64,000 nt of DNA from positions 24,004,885 through 24,068,884 of the forward strand of contig NC_066838.1 in the NCBI RefSeq assembly GCF_001640805.2. Direction: 5' to 3'. Numbering within the stretch: the stretch's first letter is position 1; every line of letters starts with the position of its first letter. This document shows, in pieces, positions 26,901 through 45,614 of the stretch. Origin of the DNA: Lates calcarifer (taxonomy: Eukaryota > Chordata > Actinopteri > Centropomidae). Under the pieces are notes generated by a model that saw only the letters and a program-made list of their open reading frames with translations, did no database searches and had not been told where the DNA came from. The translations under genes and the position numbers were made by a program.

Positions 26901-27609
26901 AAACCTGGAAAGACCCTGACTTTGTTTTGTGTTTCTTTTAGAAGATGAAATCACTGCATCCGGGAATGTGGGAAGATTGTCTATACATACATACAATAGT
27001 ATTTTTTATATACACCTGTCCTAAAAATACAACTTACAGAATGATACAGTTTTTATAATTACACATTATCCTGAAATAGAAGAATCTGGCTTTGCCTAAT
27101 AATCATTCAATGACGAAATATAAGAATAATCTGATAAATATCTTTGGAGTTGTGAACAGAGTTAGTGTGCAAGATATTTTGGAGCGAACGCAAACTGCTG
27201 CAGCACAAATGGACATTTTGTTGTTGCCATGCGACCAGCAGAACATTGCGTCTCTGTCAAAGATGCAGAACACAGAGCTTGAATCCAATTCAAATTGAGA
27301 AGGCACAAAAGAATCATTCAGTCCCTCATTATATCTGACAAACTATATGTCCTCATTATTCCTTCATTTGCAGCCTTTTTTTCTCACTGTAGTCTCTAAT
27401 CTGTCACCTCCTCTTTTCCTCTTTTGTAACCACACCTGTGTTTCACTGCTCCTTACAGAATATTTGACGGCCTCATTCAGAGACTGTGGCAACATGTCAT
27501 TTTAGCCTCGAGGAGTCCCAGTTCTCGTTCATCCTTTGTCCAATAACCATGCCATAATAACTGCTGTGACCTGCAGAGAGGCACCGAGGTGGAGCTGACT
27601 CAGCTAGAA

Positions 27610-30600
27610 TTACACATGATCCACCACGTAGCTCTCATATGGATGACCCAGAAGTCTCTGTATCTCTGCCTTGGGCACCACCCAGCATTTGCCCAGGTGG
27701 CGTTTCCGCACCGTGTCTTTCAGCGTCTTGTCTTGCAAGGTGACTGGCATGTGCTCTGAGCCCCACCTCAGGATCCCCCTGGCTAAAAGTCCCTCCTTGT
27801 TAGTTCGGCGAGCACCTCCAATCACACGATCCTTCACCACCGTTACACTCATGTCAGCATGTTGAAACTGGCCTGCAAGCAGATGGTGAAATGTAACTAA
27901 GTATATTTACTCTAGGACTATAAATTTGAGGTGCTTGTACTTTACCTGAATGTTTCAGTTTTATGGTAGTTTCTACTGCTATACTTTTACTCCACTACAC
28001 TTATTTAACATCGATAAGCTTGTAAAAAAACAATGTATTGTTAAAAATGAAACCTGTTTTGTTTGAAGCTGTGGTGGAAGTACTCAGATGCCAGCCACAT
28101 GAGATTTTGTTTCCAGGTCTTTTACTTGTAATAGAATATTTTTACAGTGTTGTATCGGCACTTTTAGAAAAGCAAAGGATCTGAATACTTCTTCCACCAC
28201 TGAAGGATGGTGTACATACCCAGTAGACCTTGTGTCGAGGCCGACAGCCCCCGTCCATCTGTGATGTAAAAACCCAGGTGAGCCATCTGTAGGTAACTAG
28301 GGTGTTTATAGTGGTGGAACAGGACCAGGAACCGCACATCCTTGGCCAGCTCGATCCAGCAGCTCTGATGGTTGTCCACGGTGACCGTCACACCCTGCCT
28401 CGTCACTGATCCCTGCTGGTTGATGGGAAGGGTGTCCCGCCCTTCCCCTTCCACCACAACAGTATCCAATGAGACTGTGATCATGATGTCACCAGAGCCG
28501 CCTGTGGCTGTGGAGATGGTGAGGTGGTCGAAGTAGGTTCGGGAGCGGTCTTCAGCGCCATGCTTGGAGGGAGCAGCCTATCAGGTGGCCATCCACAATG
28601 GTCCCTTGTGGAGGAAGGAAACACATGTATACATTTGGTAATAACCCCAAAAAGAAATATTAGACCTATTATTGTGATACATACCTCTGTCTGGGTCCTC
28701 TAACAGTCTGAGAACATCATTAGCTCTGCCATCTACTGTGAAACACAGGCTCTGATGCAGCTTTGGCAGCTGGACCACAAAATGAGGATCTCCATCAACT
28801 ACAACAGACAACGCTGAGCATTAATATGAAGTGAGTATAGAAAATATTCGAATGACTTTTATAAATAAAGTGTAAGTTCTTAACCTGATGAGGAGAAGAC
28901 CCTCACGGTGCTCAGTCTGGATGGAGATTCTAAAAGCACAAGACATTCAACTAAGGGACAGTCCTCCTCACTCCCAAGCACTGAAACCAATGACAGGACT
29001 GGTATGTGTGCTGCAAGCTGTGTTTCTACAATAAATCACACATTATTTAAGACATGGCAGCTGTAAATACCAGCCACTAAATACGCACCGAATGATCCTG
29101 TGTCGGCAGTATCATCCCCTGAAAACAGGTCAGAAAACACATTTTTTGTTTTTACAATTTTCAGGCTTGACAAACAGCTTGAGAACAGAATCGCCTCTGA
29201 TAAACATTCAAACCTTACAGGCATCATAGTTGAGATCATAGTCGTAGTCATAAGTAGCTTCATAATCTGTGAAATGGAAGCAAGAATTAAGGAAAAGGTC
29301 AGGATACACTCTGCTTCTCAACAAGGAATTTTATTTACAGGCAGCAACAGGTAGAGATATGAAGTGTTAATAGTGATACTCACCTTTCACAAGGTCAATA
29401 TCTATTTAATAGAAGAGGGACAGAAAATAAGATTACTGACTGTTCAAATCCAGTGCTGTAATGTAATAGACTATATCACTTTGTCATAATTAAATAGCTG
29501 TTAGCATCTTATTACATTAAACAGGAGTGGAAGGTAATTAAGTACATTTACTCAAGTGTATTTTAAGGTACTAGCGCTTCACTCAAGTATTAAAATTCTA
29601 TGTTGCTTCATAGTTTTATTGCCACTACATTTACTGGACAGCTGATAAGCTACTGGTCACTTTTCAGATTAAGATTTTACATTTGAAGAGATATGTGATA
29701 ATCTTATGAAATATGAACAAATAATTTTCTACATTGTTCAGATACTTTTACTAAAGTAAAGGATCTCAGTACTTCCTCCACCACTGCATTTAAATGCACA
29801 GATTAAATGCAATTACAACCTCAGAAAAACATAATTTGTTGATGTAATAAAGGAAGTTCAGTTTTACCTTTTCTCTGAATCTGAATGGAAGTAGAGACAT
29901 CTAGTGGAGAGATAAAAAAAACATTCAGTTAGGGATAAATATACAAAGTCTACACCCTTAAAATTCAGTTTGTAACTTCCATGTTACTTCTATGTTCTAT
30001 GTTATTTTTATGATTGCAAATGAGACCAAATAAAACCTACCCAGAAGCCCTGCTGCCTCCCACAGTCGTGGCCCATCTGTTACACCAGGCATGGGAGCGA
30101 AGGTGGCCGACACCAGGGTGGCGATGCTGAAGTCTGTGTCAGCGCCTGTGTTTGTGTTGTTGTCTTCCACAGCCGGTGACGGTGCCGGTGTCGGAGAGGT
30201 GAGCGGAGACGAGAGCTCAGGCAGAGCAGTGGCGATTCCAGGCTGAGGAACATCTGGAGCAGATGTGCTGTTGTTCTCTGCCTCTGTGGAGGGCACTGTC
30301 ACTCTGACAGCAGGGAGAACTGTCCTCGCTGTGCTGGGCTGTGGGGTTAGCTGTCTGCCAGGCAAAGGTGAAGGGTCAGTTCTGACTGAGCTGAGTGGAG
30401 GTGTGGTGGTGAATGTTAGCACTGAGGGACTGGTTGTTTTCATGGCGTTGGGCGGCAGGGTGGAGCACTTTTCCTGGGGCAGGTGGTGGCGCTGTTTTTA
30501 GGGCGTTAAGGAGAGATATGGCTATCTTTCCAGCAGGTGGAGGAGAGGCGGTTTTAGAATCATTTTGGGAGGGAGTGGGCTTTTTACCAGAAAGAGGTGC

Positions 30601-33600
30601 TGGGGCAGTTTTGATGGAGCTGGGACTTGAGGTTGTAGTTGTTTTCTTTGATGGTGAAACTCCTGTTTTTGCTGTGGAAGTTGGTGATGAGTGTTTTTTA
30701 GTTTGTGGTATATTTGGAGGTGGCTGTGGAGGGCTTGGTTTTGTTTTGTTAGGCCTGGGGTTAGAAGGTGTGCTGGGCTTCTTTGCAGCACCTGCAGCTG
30801 ATATTTTGCTAGTAGCAGTAGTTGTTGCTGTTGTGGTTGTAGTGGCTGCTGTGGTGGGTTTTGCAGTAGTTGGACTTGGAGCTGCTTCGTCTGCATCTGG
30901 CTTGACTACAACTAAAGAGGTGACTGGTGTTACAAAGTTATATTTAAGGGAGAGATTTGTGGCCTTGTCTGCTAATAATCTCTGAGTTGCAGGGTCAGTA
31001 GCATTCAATTTGGCCAGTAGCAACTCTTTGATGGTGAAATATGCCCAGAGACGATGCACAAAGCTAGAGATACCCTCTAAACCACCTGAACAGTCAAGTG
31101 AATCTACACTTTCATCCCCCTTTGCGTGGGAAATCAACACATCATTCTCGATCTTGACATGTTGCTTTGAATCAGTGGCAGACATTGACACTTTTAAATC
31201 TTTGACTCCTGGTCTAACCCTCCCAGTCACAACCAACTCAGAGCCTTGGAAGTAGTTTGGGAACAGGGAGCGGGTGATATCAAACGCCTGATCATCCAGG
31301 TAGGACAGCTGGATGTCTGACAGCAAAGGGCTGGCTACTTCATCATAGAAGCCTTTCAGCTGCAGGGCCGCATCTGCATCCTCGTACACCATCCTAGCTA
31401 CGCCTCGGTTATCCAAAGCCAGGCGTTTCAGGAGGAGGAAGTCGGCATCGTCTCCAAAGGCAAGACCAAACAGAGAGGCTGAGCCTAGGGCCTTCTTGGC
31501 ATTACTGAGGATGGTGTCACCTGCTGTTACTCCGATGGTGGCTTCCCCATCAGTGAGGAAAATCACCAGGGGTACTCGACGAGATGAGAGGAGGTTGGAG
31601 GAGCCTGAGGATGGAGGGTTGACGAGCTGGGCGGCTGAAAGAAGAGCTGCGTTGATATTGGTCCCTGAGACAAAAGTGGAACAATGGAGACAATCAGTGT
31701 TGAAGATTAGAATAAGGAAAATAATGATCAACTCACTACAGTGCCACAGCTCAGACAATATCACATCTCAACTCACATCCTTCTGCAATAATCCTCTTCA
31801 CAAAGTCTTTGGCGTCTCGTACATTATTCCGAGTTGCCCGCACTGTTCGTCCTTTCTTCCAGGTGTGAACCTTGTCTGAGAAGGTGATGATGTTGAAGTG
31901 GTCTCCCTCTCTAAGGTCCCCAAGGATGGTGGTCATGGCCTGCTTAGTCTACTGACAGAAATGACTACAGTTAATGACAGAGAACCCACATTGCCTTCAG
32001 CAGAATATTGTAGTATTTTATTTCCTCATCTTGGAGCTCTTGTCTCCTTAATGTAGCCCTAGTTTGCGAGGAGGCGTCCATCGTGTTTTGTAGAAGGGTG
32101 TTTGTCCACTTTACCTGTTTTATCTTGGTGCCTATCATTGAGCCGCTGACATCAATGACAAATATAACATCCTTAGGAACTACAGGAAGCCCTCTGGGTG
32201 CAAAGTAATGCACAAAATAGCCATCGTACACCTGAGAGAGTAAGAATAGTTGCCAACATGATTTGGTACTGTGACAAACATGCACGTTTGTGTGTTTTAA
32301 AAGCCAGAAATGAAAAATGCTGCTGACCTGGACGTCACCTATGAGGTCTCTGAGGTTCACATCATACTGAATGACGAAGTCCGCATCAAGACCCTTGGAG
32401 GAGACGCTGTTCTGCTGCTGCAGAGTGGGACTGTAGCGAACTCTAGCACAGCCAGCACTCCGCTCAACATGAGTGGAGGGAGGAGGGTCTGAATCACCTA
32501 CAGTTCAACATTGTTAACATATGCGTCAAATTCATGCAGTTGTATTTAAACAATTTTTAAGTCATAATCTAAAACTTTTCCATAAAAGGAGTAATTTGGG
32601 AAATAAGCTCATTTGCTTTCTTGCAGAGAGAAGTTGAGGTGAGAAGATGGATACCTCTTTCATGTCCATATGATATAGCCAGTAGCCAGTTAGCTCAGCT
32701 TAGCTTAGCTTTAAGTCTGAAACAGTGAGAAATGGTAACCAAAGGTAACAAAATCTGCCTACCAGCACTTCTAAAGTTTAATAATTAACAATCCAGAAAA
32801 AATCCAAAGTGTAAAAACAAGTTGTGGTTTAGGAAAGTTATGTGCCGGACTATTTCTTGACTGGAAGAACTAACTTCCTGGATTCCTCATTGCTGAGAAT
32901 AACAAGACTTTGGCATATCTTGATTTGTAATAACTCAGTCAAATGTTTACCTTTTGCTGTGTTGGAGAGCAGTCTGGTTGTCTTGAGAGGAAGGACTTTG
33001 ATGAAACTGATGCCCGTCCGCTCTGTTATGCAGACATCTAACGTCAGGTTCTGCACAGCCTGTCCAGGCCTCAGACCCAGACTGAGCTCGTAGCGGCCCA
33101 GTCGCCGGGGTAACAGCTCTTCGTAGGACAGAGAGAAGGACATCCGAGCTCCTGGTGGCACGCTCACTGCCACACGAAACTTCTCAATCTCCCGCTCTCT
33201 GGAACATTGACGTTTAAAAGGAAAAGGAAAACAAGCAATATAATATTAATTAAACACATAAAGATTCTTGGATAAATCACATTTTATTCTGTGGTAACTT
33301 AGGGTCAAAAAACTGTAGTTTTGCCTGTGACTGACTTGGTAGCGACAAGTCCAGCTGTTTTTCCTTGCTTCTTAGCAGCGTCGTATATTTTCCTGGCAGC
33401 AGCTCTTTCCTTCACCTGGGCCACATACACCTTCCCATTAGAGGTGCTGATGGGATAGAAAAAAGAGGAAGAAGAAATAGCTCTCTGTGTGAATCACAGT
33501 AGCCAGATTATATTTCAGTCAGAAACACGCCTGGCCTGCATTGAGTTGTTGAGCATGATGACTTTATTTTGCTCCTTGTATTTCCACAGCTATCAAAAAG

Positions 33601-36600
33601 CTGCTTCACAAACACGCATCATGCCTGTTTACAGATGGAGTTCATACCATGTGAGGTGGAGGTGAGGTCATAAACAGGTTGAGTGGAAAAAGAGTAATTT
33701 CCCTTTAAAAACAGCATTAATGAAGAGCCAGTGATGCTCCGAGGGAGTGCTCCTCCGTGCTACACCCACCAAAATCCCAACCAAAACCAACGCTCAAAGT
33801 GGGATCCAATTCACACAGTGCACGTCCCAGACTTTGGTGACCACCGATGTCATGTGACAAGGTGCTAAATTAAGGTCAAGTCCTTTGAACAAATATATCC
33901 AAAGAGAAAAAACATCAAGGGCTAACTAAATAAACCCACAGACTTGAAGCTGGCTCTTGTTTGAGACAGAGCAGAATGGCATGAGAGAGCAGAGTGGAAA
34001 ATGGAGGCGCTTGTATTTATATGTGTGGCTGGCTGAGGGGGTAAAGGAAGGCTGTACATCAGTGACCTACACACAGAACACAGAGTTCTTAGTTTCACAC
34101 GCAGATATGCCAAAGAACTTGCCACAGCTTTTTTCCTTTGGGTACTTGGTGATGTGCAGACGGCCGTATGGGTGAAAATATGCATGTGTGTGTGACAGAG
34201 AGAAGTGAAAGTGACATAGAAAAAGAGATATGACAGATTATGGTTGTAAAAAGCTGTACAAGTTCCAGGCTCACATGAACTTGAAAAGTCTAAGTCTACA
34301 TCCACCTCCATGTACATGCAGTAGATGGAGGCGTGTGTGTATGTAGCATATCTAAACTGGCATGGTGCCACAGTAAACTGTGTGGGGGAGAAAAGGGGGA
34401 CTGCGCAAACTCCTGTCATTTTCTCTATTAAATTTCTGACTTGCATTTACAAAGCCTGGTATTCATCTGCCCTCGGGTTCCCCCTCCTCCTGACCTGCTT
34501 CCGCTCCCAAATCCAGCTCCAGGCTCGCTGTTTGGCCTGCAATGTTGACTTATTTGTTTTGTTTATATTTAGCATTTTTAAAGGAGAGTGGTTTCCAACC
34601 CTCGCGGTAATCAAATTATGCATCTACCCCAGACCGGAATCCTAGCTTCTTACATAATTCCTCTGAAGTTTTATTTCTGGATTCTGACCATCAACAAGAA
34701 CATTACTTTTCCTTATTTCAGCTTCTCTCCTTTTAGCAGGGAAATATTATTTCTACAGGGCAAAATCTAATATTTCCCTGCCAACTTCAGTGTGCAGTGG
34801 GTGTGGGTACCTGAGCTGTCATTTAAATAAAAATCACCATTTTCTGTGAGGAACTATCATTCAAAACAAAGCAAGTGAGACAGTAGTGATGTAGAAATAC
34901 TTTAGGCAGCAATCATACAGTGAAGGATAATGTGGGACTGACTTACATGGAGAAGTTGGAGATGAAAGCAGAGGAGGGCAGATCCACCTCAAAAGCAGCT
35001 TCCTTGATGATGGGGAGCTGGTTCCATACTGAGCTCTGGACTGTGGTAACAGCATAGCGGGACACCACCGAACACCTGACATGGTAGTCTGTCACCTTCA
35101 GCTAGCGACAAAACAAATCACTTTAAGGTTGGAGGGGAAGGCAGTCGAGGATTCATTATCACACAGGAGCCAAAGTCTGTGAGACATTAAAGCCACCTGA
35201 ATCAAACTTATTTGGATCTGGAAAGGTGGAATCACCCCCACAGCCAAATTTATATACTGATGTGACACCACAAGTCAGGTCTAATTATAACAGACAGCCA
35301 TACTTAAACCCACTGTGTTACCCTGAGACGTAGGAAAAATAAACCATAAACCTGGTGCATAACTGTTTTTGCTTTTTCCCTCTATATCACGTTTTGCCCT
35401 GCATCATTCTGACGAGTCACCAAAACAACACAAAGCAATTCCCTGCATGGTGTCTCTGACCTCCTCTTGTTTACTCGGGTAATGCTGGCGCCTGCTGAGA
35501 CCAATCTGGTCAGTGCTGGCCACATGACTGCAGGATGAGGCGACAGGCAGGAGGAAGAGAGCCACATCAGCCCTCCGGCTCTCTGGTATTTAGGAAAGCT
35601 GTGGTCTGTGCTATACAGACTGAATTACTGTATGTTCTCAGGGAGCCGCTTCACAGTTAACACGGAAGCAAACTGAGGGGAAACCACACTGGAGCTACTG
35701 ATGATAACCTGAGAGGTGTTGTTGGCTGTTTCCCTGTCTGTGGAGCTTGTTCTGTAGTTACAGAGGGCAAGACCTGAACCAAAAGTACACAACTTTAGAG
35801 CTTTTATTTTTGTATGAGTAGCTATGCCCATTCCAAATATGATAAAAAATAAAAAATATGTCCTTTAACAAGAGCTATATTATAAAAACAAGTCAAACTG
35901 GGTGCGGCACTTAAACTTAATTTGAAAATACTTTGTAATAAACTTTAATTCACCCTGTAACTACACTATAATTACAATGAAAAGGGGGTGAACAACAGAA
36001 GACTTTATTTTACAGCCAAGACTTGTAAATGGACTGTACTTATATAGCGCTTTCTAGTCTTTTCGACCACTCAAAGCGCTTTACACTACAGATCACATTC
36101 ACCCCATTCACACACATTCACACAGCACATATTCTATATTTAATGTGCTTTCTAAACACATTCACACACATTCACACACCGATGTGAAACACACACATCG
36201 GAGGCAATTTGGGTTCAGTATCTTGCCCAAGGATACTTCGGCATGCAGACTGGAGGAGCCGGGAATCGAACCACCGACCTTCTGATTGGTGGACGACTGC
36301 TCTACCTCCTAAGCCACAGCCGCCCGACTTAATCATCATCATTTTAAAAGCATGAACACAAGTTGTTACTCCCTTATTTCCTAGAACCTTGTGTCTACTG
36401 TTTGTGTACTTACATATATCTGACCAATAAGTGTTTTACTGATCTCCTGTAAACACTAAATATATACACAGTAATTGGTGGGCTGTAGTTTAAGGCCATA
36501 CTCTAACAATTGGATGAATTGGATTCCATGTACAGCAGTAATACAGACAAACTTACCACTGGTTTTGCTGGTCTGCTTTGACGTTTTACTCTCTGGAAAA

Positions 36601-37362
36601 GAAATAAAGCAGCAAGTCAATTAAGTGCATGGCTAGCTTAGAAAAAAGGCCAATGGCACACATATGTAACAATACAGTGCTTAGAAATACCGTTTCTTAG
36701 TGCCAGAATTTGGTCTACTTTTTGAAGTTATCTCCACAATCTGACTATTTGAGGGGTTGAGTCAAGATTTTGTGTCAAAGCAGTCTGAATCAAAGCCATT
36801 CATGAATGGAGGGGAAGTGGAACTGGAAATAAATGCTTTCACTGTACACAGGGCCGGTGAAGGTGCACGGTTTGGTCTCAAATGTTAATTCTGCACACAA
36901 GTCACTGCTGTGTCAATACATTACCACATATCCTGGTCATTGCTGGGAATTTAACATAAACAAATAGCTTTAAGAGTGGAAACCCTTTATAGGGGACACA
37001 CAAATCATATAATTTACATTAAAAACAGGAGTATGTGAAAGGTTCTGCCTGTGTGAGCCATGTAGTAAAGCTGCAAGAGCTCACGTTAAGAAACATGGAT
37101 TTGTTGGGCATGTTCTCTGACAACATTTTGCAGACCAATAATACTTGCTCTGTATTAATGTCACTCTGTCCTCCTCTAAAGGGGTGTGTTTGAGAAAGTA
37201 GCATGAGTTGTAGCCTTCACTGACAAAATAATAATAAAAAATCCTCACCTGTAAAAGAATATTTGCTCCAAGGTGTGCTTCATAATCCCCTGATAATCCC
37301 TCTTGCACATAAAAAGTGAAGAAAACTAGGATGCAACGAATTCTTAAATTCATCATGTCCAT
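27610..37362 (-). CDS. itih6: Inter-alpha-trypsin inhibitor heavy chain, ITIH6 type (two apparent frameshifts)
   Basis: Seventeen minus-strand exons: 37249-37362, 36557-36592, 34947-35101, 33336-33446, 32951-33198, 32328-32497, 32115-32231, 31777-31948, 30041-31664, 29868-29900, 29384-29401, 29219-29266, 29089-29118, 28885-28929, 28685-28798, 28220-28604, 27610-27872. About 1226 residues if both frame breaks are ignored (human ITIH6 1313). Order: signal peptide; RVKR, a furin-like site (~39-42); VIT domain (QGKTAGLV); von Willebrand A domain with MIDAS motif DVSGSM (~305) and LTDGE; a Pro/Thr/Ser/Lys-rich insert of ~250 residues; an acidic Tyr-rich linker from microexons; and the C-terminal domain starting VDGDPHFVV. 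Such proteins are secreted matrix/hyaluronan-associated factors. The long insert and the pfkfb1 neighbour point to ITIH6. Single extra bases near 30440-30490 and ~28577 break the frame, so this is either a recent pseudogene or sequence error. Confidence 0.85.
27880..28203. repeat. Fish dispersed repeat (AAGTATATTTACTC family) in itih6 intron 16
   Basis: Starts GAAATGTAACTAAGTATATT, carries TTTTACTCCACTACA, and ends CTGAATACTTCTTCCACCACTG. It fills almost the whole intron between the last two coding exons. Confidence 0.75.
29522..29792. repeat. Fish dispersed repeat (AAGTACATTTACTC family) in itih6 intron 10
   Basis: Same family as ~27880-28203: begins GGAGTGGAAGGTAATTAAGT and ends CAGTACTTCCTCCACCACTG. 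Confidence 0.75.
32585..32745. repeat. Dispersed fish repeat in itih6 intron 5
   Basis: Carries GTAATTTGGGAAATAAGCTC and CAGTTAGCTCAGCTTAGCTT, the same family as ~10615-10790 in the opposite orientation. Confidence 0.6.
36014..36330 (-). repeat. tRNA-derived SINE
   Basis: On the minus strand it has a polymerase III A box (TGGCTTAGGAGG, at 36305-36316) and a perfect B box (GGTTCGATTCC, at 36262-36272). These are followed by a body ending in the AGCGCTATATAAGTACAGTC-type tail near 36030. That is the arrangement of a fish tRNA-derived SINE, not a functional tRNA gene, because the acceptor stem does not pair. It sits in itih6 intron 2 in the same orientation as the gene. Confidence 0.75.
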
Positions 37363-38703
37363 AATAATTCAGTTCAAAATGCAGTTGTATTTCCCAGTGG
37401 TCTCAGGTTATCAGCGGGACTGAAGCAGCTCGTACAGCAGGACGCTGTGCATACACCTCACATTTTACACGTTATGTTTTTTTCCAAGGGGCAGTCTTTC
37501 CCCTCCCTCACCTCAGCTTCGTTTAAAACGCTCCACTGCAGCGATAATAACAAAATATATATACGTTGTAATAAGAGGTGAACATCCGCCAGGTGTTGTG
37601 AGAGGGGGGAAAAAGATGACTAAAAAAGTTTCAGTCAGAAAGCTGCGTGAGTCCCGCTGAGTTGAAGAAAGCAGCTCCCAGCTTGTGTTCATGCATACTG
37701 GAAATTTCGCGGAGTGCTGCCACCGAGGTCCGTGAGAAATGAGGGATTATTAACCCCTGCTCGACTATTTGAGGAAAGTACCCCGCTACCAAAACACCTC
37801 CTCCTCATCTAGACTCTGTAGGGGTGCACTTAGAAATTCTCCAGTCTGAGTTATATTCCTCAAATTGCTCCCAAATGCGGGTTTTCACTTCCCTTGAGTA
37901 CCGTTTCACAAAGGCCCATTATTGACTGAGAGGAACAGTGCACTGGTCTGTTGGGGGAATCATTTGTTGGATTTATCTTTAGCTTCTCTGTGGAAGAGTT
38001 AAGAACTCAACAGAGCGGCAAAGCATTAAAAAACAGGACTTATAATGTGAATTTATTTTCTGAGCAGTAACAGTTTGCAGGTGACTCTTTCCTTACATTA
38101 TTTATTTACATTATTTTATTCACACTTCCTGAATTTTGGCGTTTTATCTACTTTACAAACAATACAGTCAAGAGTTCAAATCTACAACAAAAATATTTTG
38201 TTTGTTTGGGTGCTGTCCATGGTGCTGATTCCTGCCCCTATAATTAGATTATCAACAACAAATAATGTTATCTGTACAACAGTTATATGTGCATGAAGTC
38301 CCAAGTTATAATGTCACCCTACGTCTTTTTACGTGTTTCTCTCAGCCTCAGTGCACAGTGCATTACTTTTCTCTAAATCATCTGTAAACAATGTGACACG
38401 TTCAAATATGCTGAGAAAAGCAAACTCTAGTCAGATAAGACACAGGAACATTTCACATGTTGACATGTTGAAAACAGAAACTCCAGTAGCAGCTATAGGT
38501 TATATCCTCACTGCAGGGGGAGTGTATGTTACTTCCTCAACTCTCTCTTTCTACCATCTGGTCTCCTGTTTTGAAACCCCCTGCTTTCTGCTGTCACACA
38601 ATCAACCTTTAACTGGAGTGCATCTCTAATTTTTTAGTGAAGCTAGTCAGTAGCAACACATCCACTTTCACGTGATTTCAGTCCTTTTCTCACAAAACAG
38701 TGT
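37363..38703. other. itih6 promoter region and pfkfb1 3' flank
   Basis: Between two tandem minus-strand genes. No additional gene seen. TTTATT (AATAAA on the minus strand) occurs at 38052, 38101 and 38115 and could end pfkfb1 transcripts with a 3'UTR of about 600 bases. Confidence 0.5.
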
Positions 38704-44586
<5,883 letters not shown>

Positions 44587-45084
44587 GAGGCCTATGTGGC
44601 AGGCAGAGGAGTGAACGACAAAGGCGCACAGCTCTGCGATCTGTGTGCATGTGTGTGCTTCACTGAACACTACCTACAGGTCAGCTGACTGTTGCCAAGG
44701 AGAAGTACTTGGTAGGCAGGAGGGGGAGGACCTGAGGTCACGCTGCTTGTCTGCCTCTCCTGTCTGTTTCATGGTTTAAAAGACCCAAGGACAGCTGCCA
44801 AAAATCTCTGTAGTGATGTCAGACAGCAGGGAAGCATCCAAATCCACCGTACTGTACATCTGTTATGGTGACACAGCTGGTTTCTCAGCCAGAGTAAGAG
44901 CAACAGAGTCATGCGAGACAAGTATAACAGATGTGGGAATCTCTCATGAATTCTGGTGGTGCTGCACAAGCAGTTTGTTTATCAGCCTGAGAGGTGTAGA
45001 GCAGGGATTCTTCTTTCTTACCACTAGAGGGCAGTTTAAACCTTAACTTTAGATCTGAAATAGGGAAGTAACAGTTATTGTTCA

Positions 45085-45260
45085 CTGTACTCAGACCTTT
45101 ACTTAGATAAAAGTAGTGATACCACTGTACAGAAAACGTTTAAGTACTTAAATAAAAGTACAAATTAGTTAGCTGCAAGATATGCTTAAAGTATCAAAAG
45201 TAAAAAATACTCATGATGCAAAATTCCCATTTCAGAATGATGTATATTATTGGATTATAA
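45085..45260. repeat. Fish dispersed repeat fragment (AAGTACTTAAATAAAAGTAC)
   Basis: Internal part of the same family as the repeats at ~27880 and ~29522, in inverse orientation; the ends are lost. Confidence 0.55.
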
Positions 45261-45614
45261 TTACATTATTGTGTATGTCTCTTTTACGTTGCACAAGGTG
45301 GAGCTAATTTTACTTTATATACTGATGGATACCTTGTGAGTTTCTTTTCAGGGATCAAGTTTTATTTAGTTTTAACCTAAAATAACATGACAATGTATTT
45401 GTTGATTATATTTTTCTATTATTAATCTAAATCTGAGACATAAAGTGTATATATTGCATAACTGTATCATTATCACTGATATAAACAGTATTTAAATGTA
45501 GTTGGTTGAGATGGAGCTAGTTCTAACTACTTAACATACTGTTTCTAAAACGTGATCATGCAGAAATCTGAATATATAAAAATGTTCAGTACAGTCCTCT
45601 AAACAGACAAATGC

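Noticed and set aside
30413..30985. 190-codon open frame on the plus strand, Gly/Val-rich
   Set aside because: It is the exact antisense of the Pro/Thr-rich itih6 exon; its composition is explained by that exon and it has no splice context of its own.
33922..34446. 174-codon minus-strand frame
   Set aside because: It lies wholly within itih6 intron 3 and encodes a Cys/His/Thr-rich sequence typical of translated intron; the flanking exons are complete without it.
36240..36330. tRNA-like A and B boxes on the minus strand
   Set aside because: The ends do not form an acceptor stem and the body continues as a SINE, so it is not annotated as a tRNA gene.
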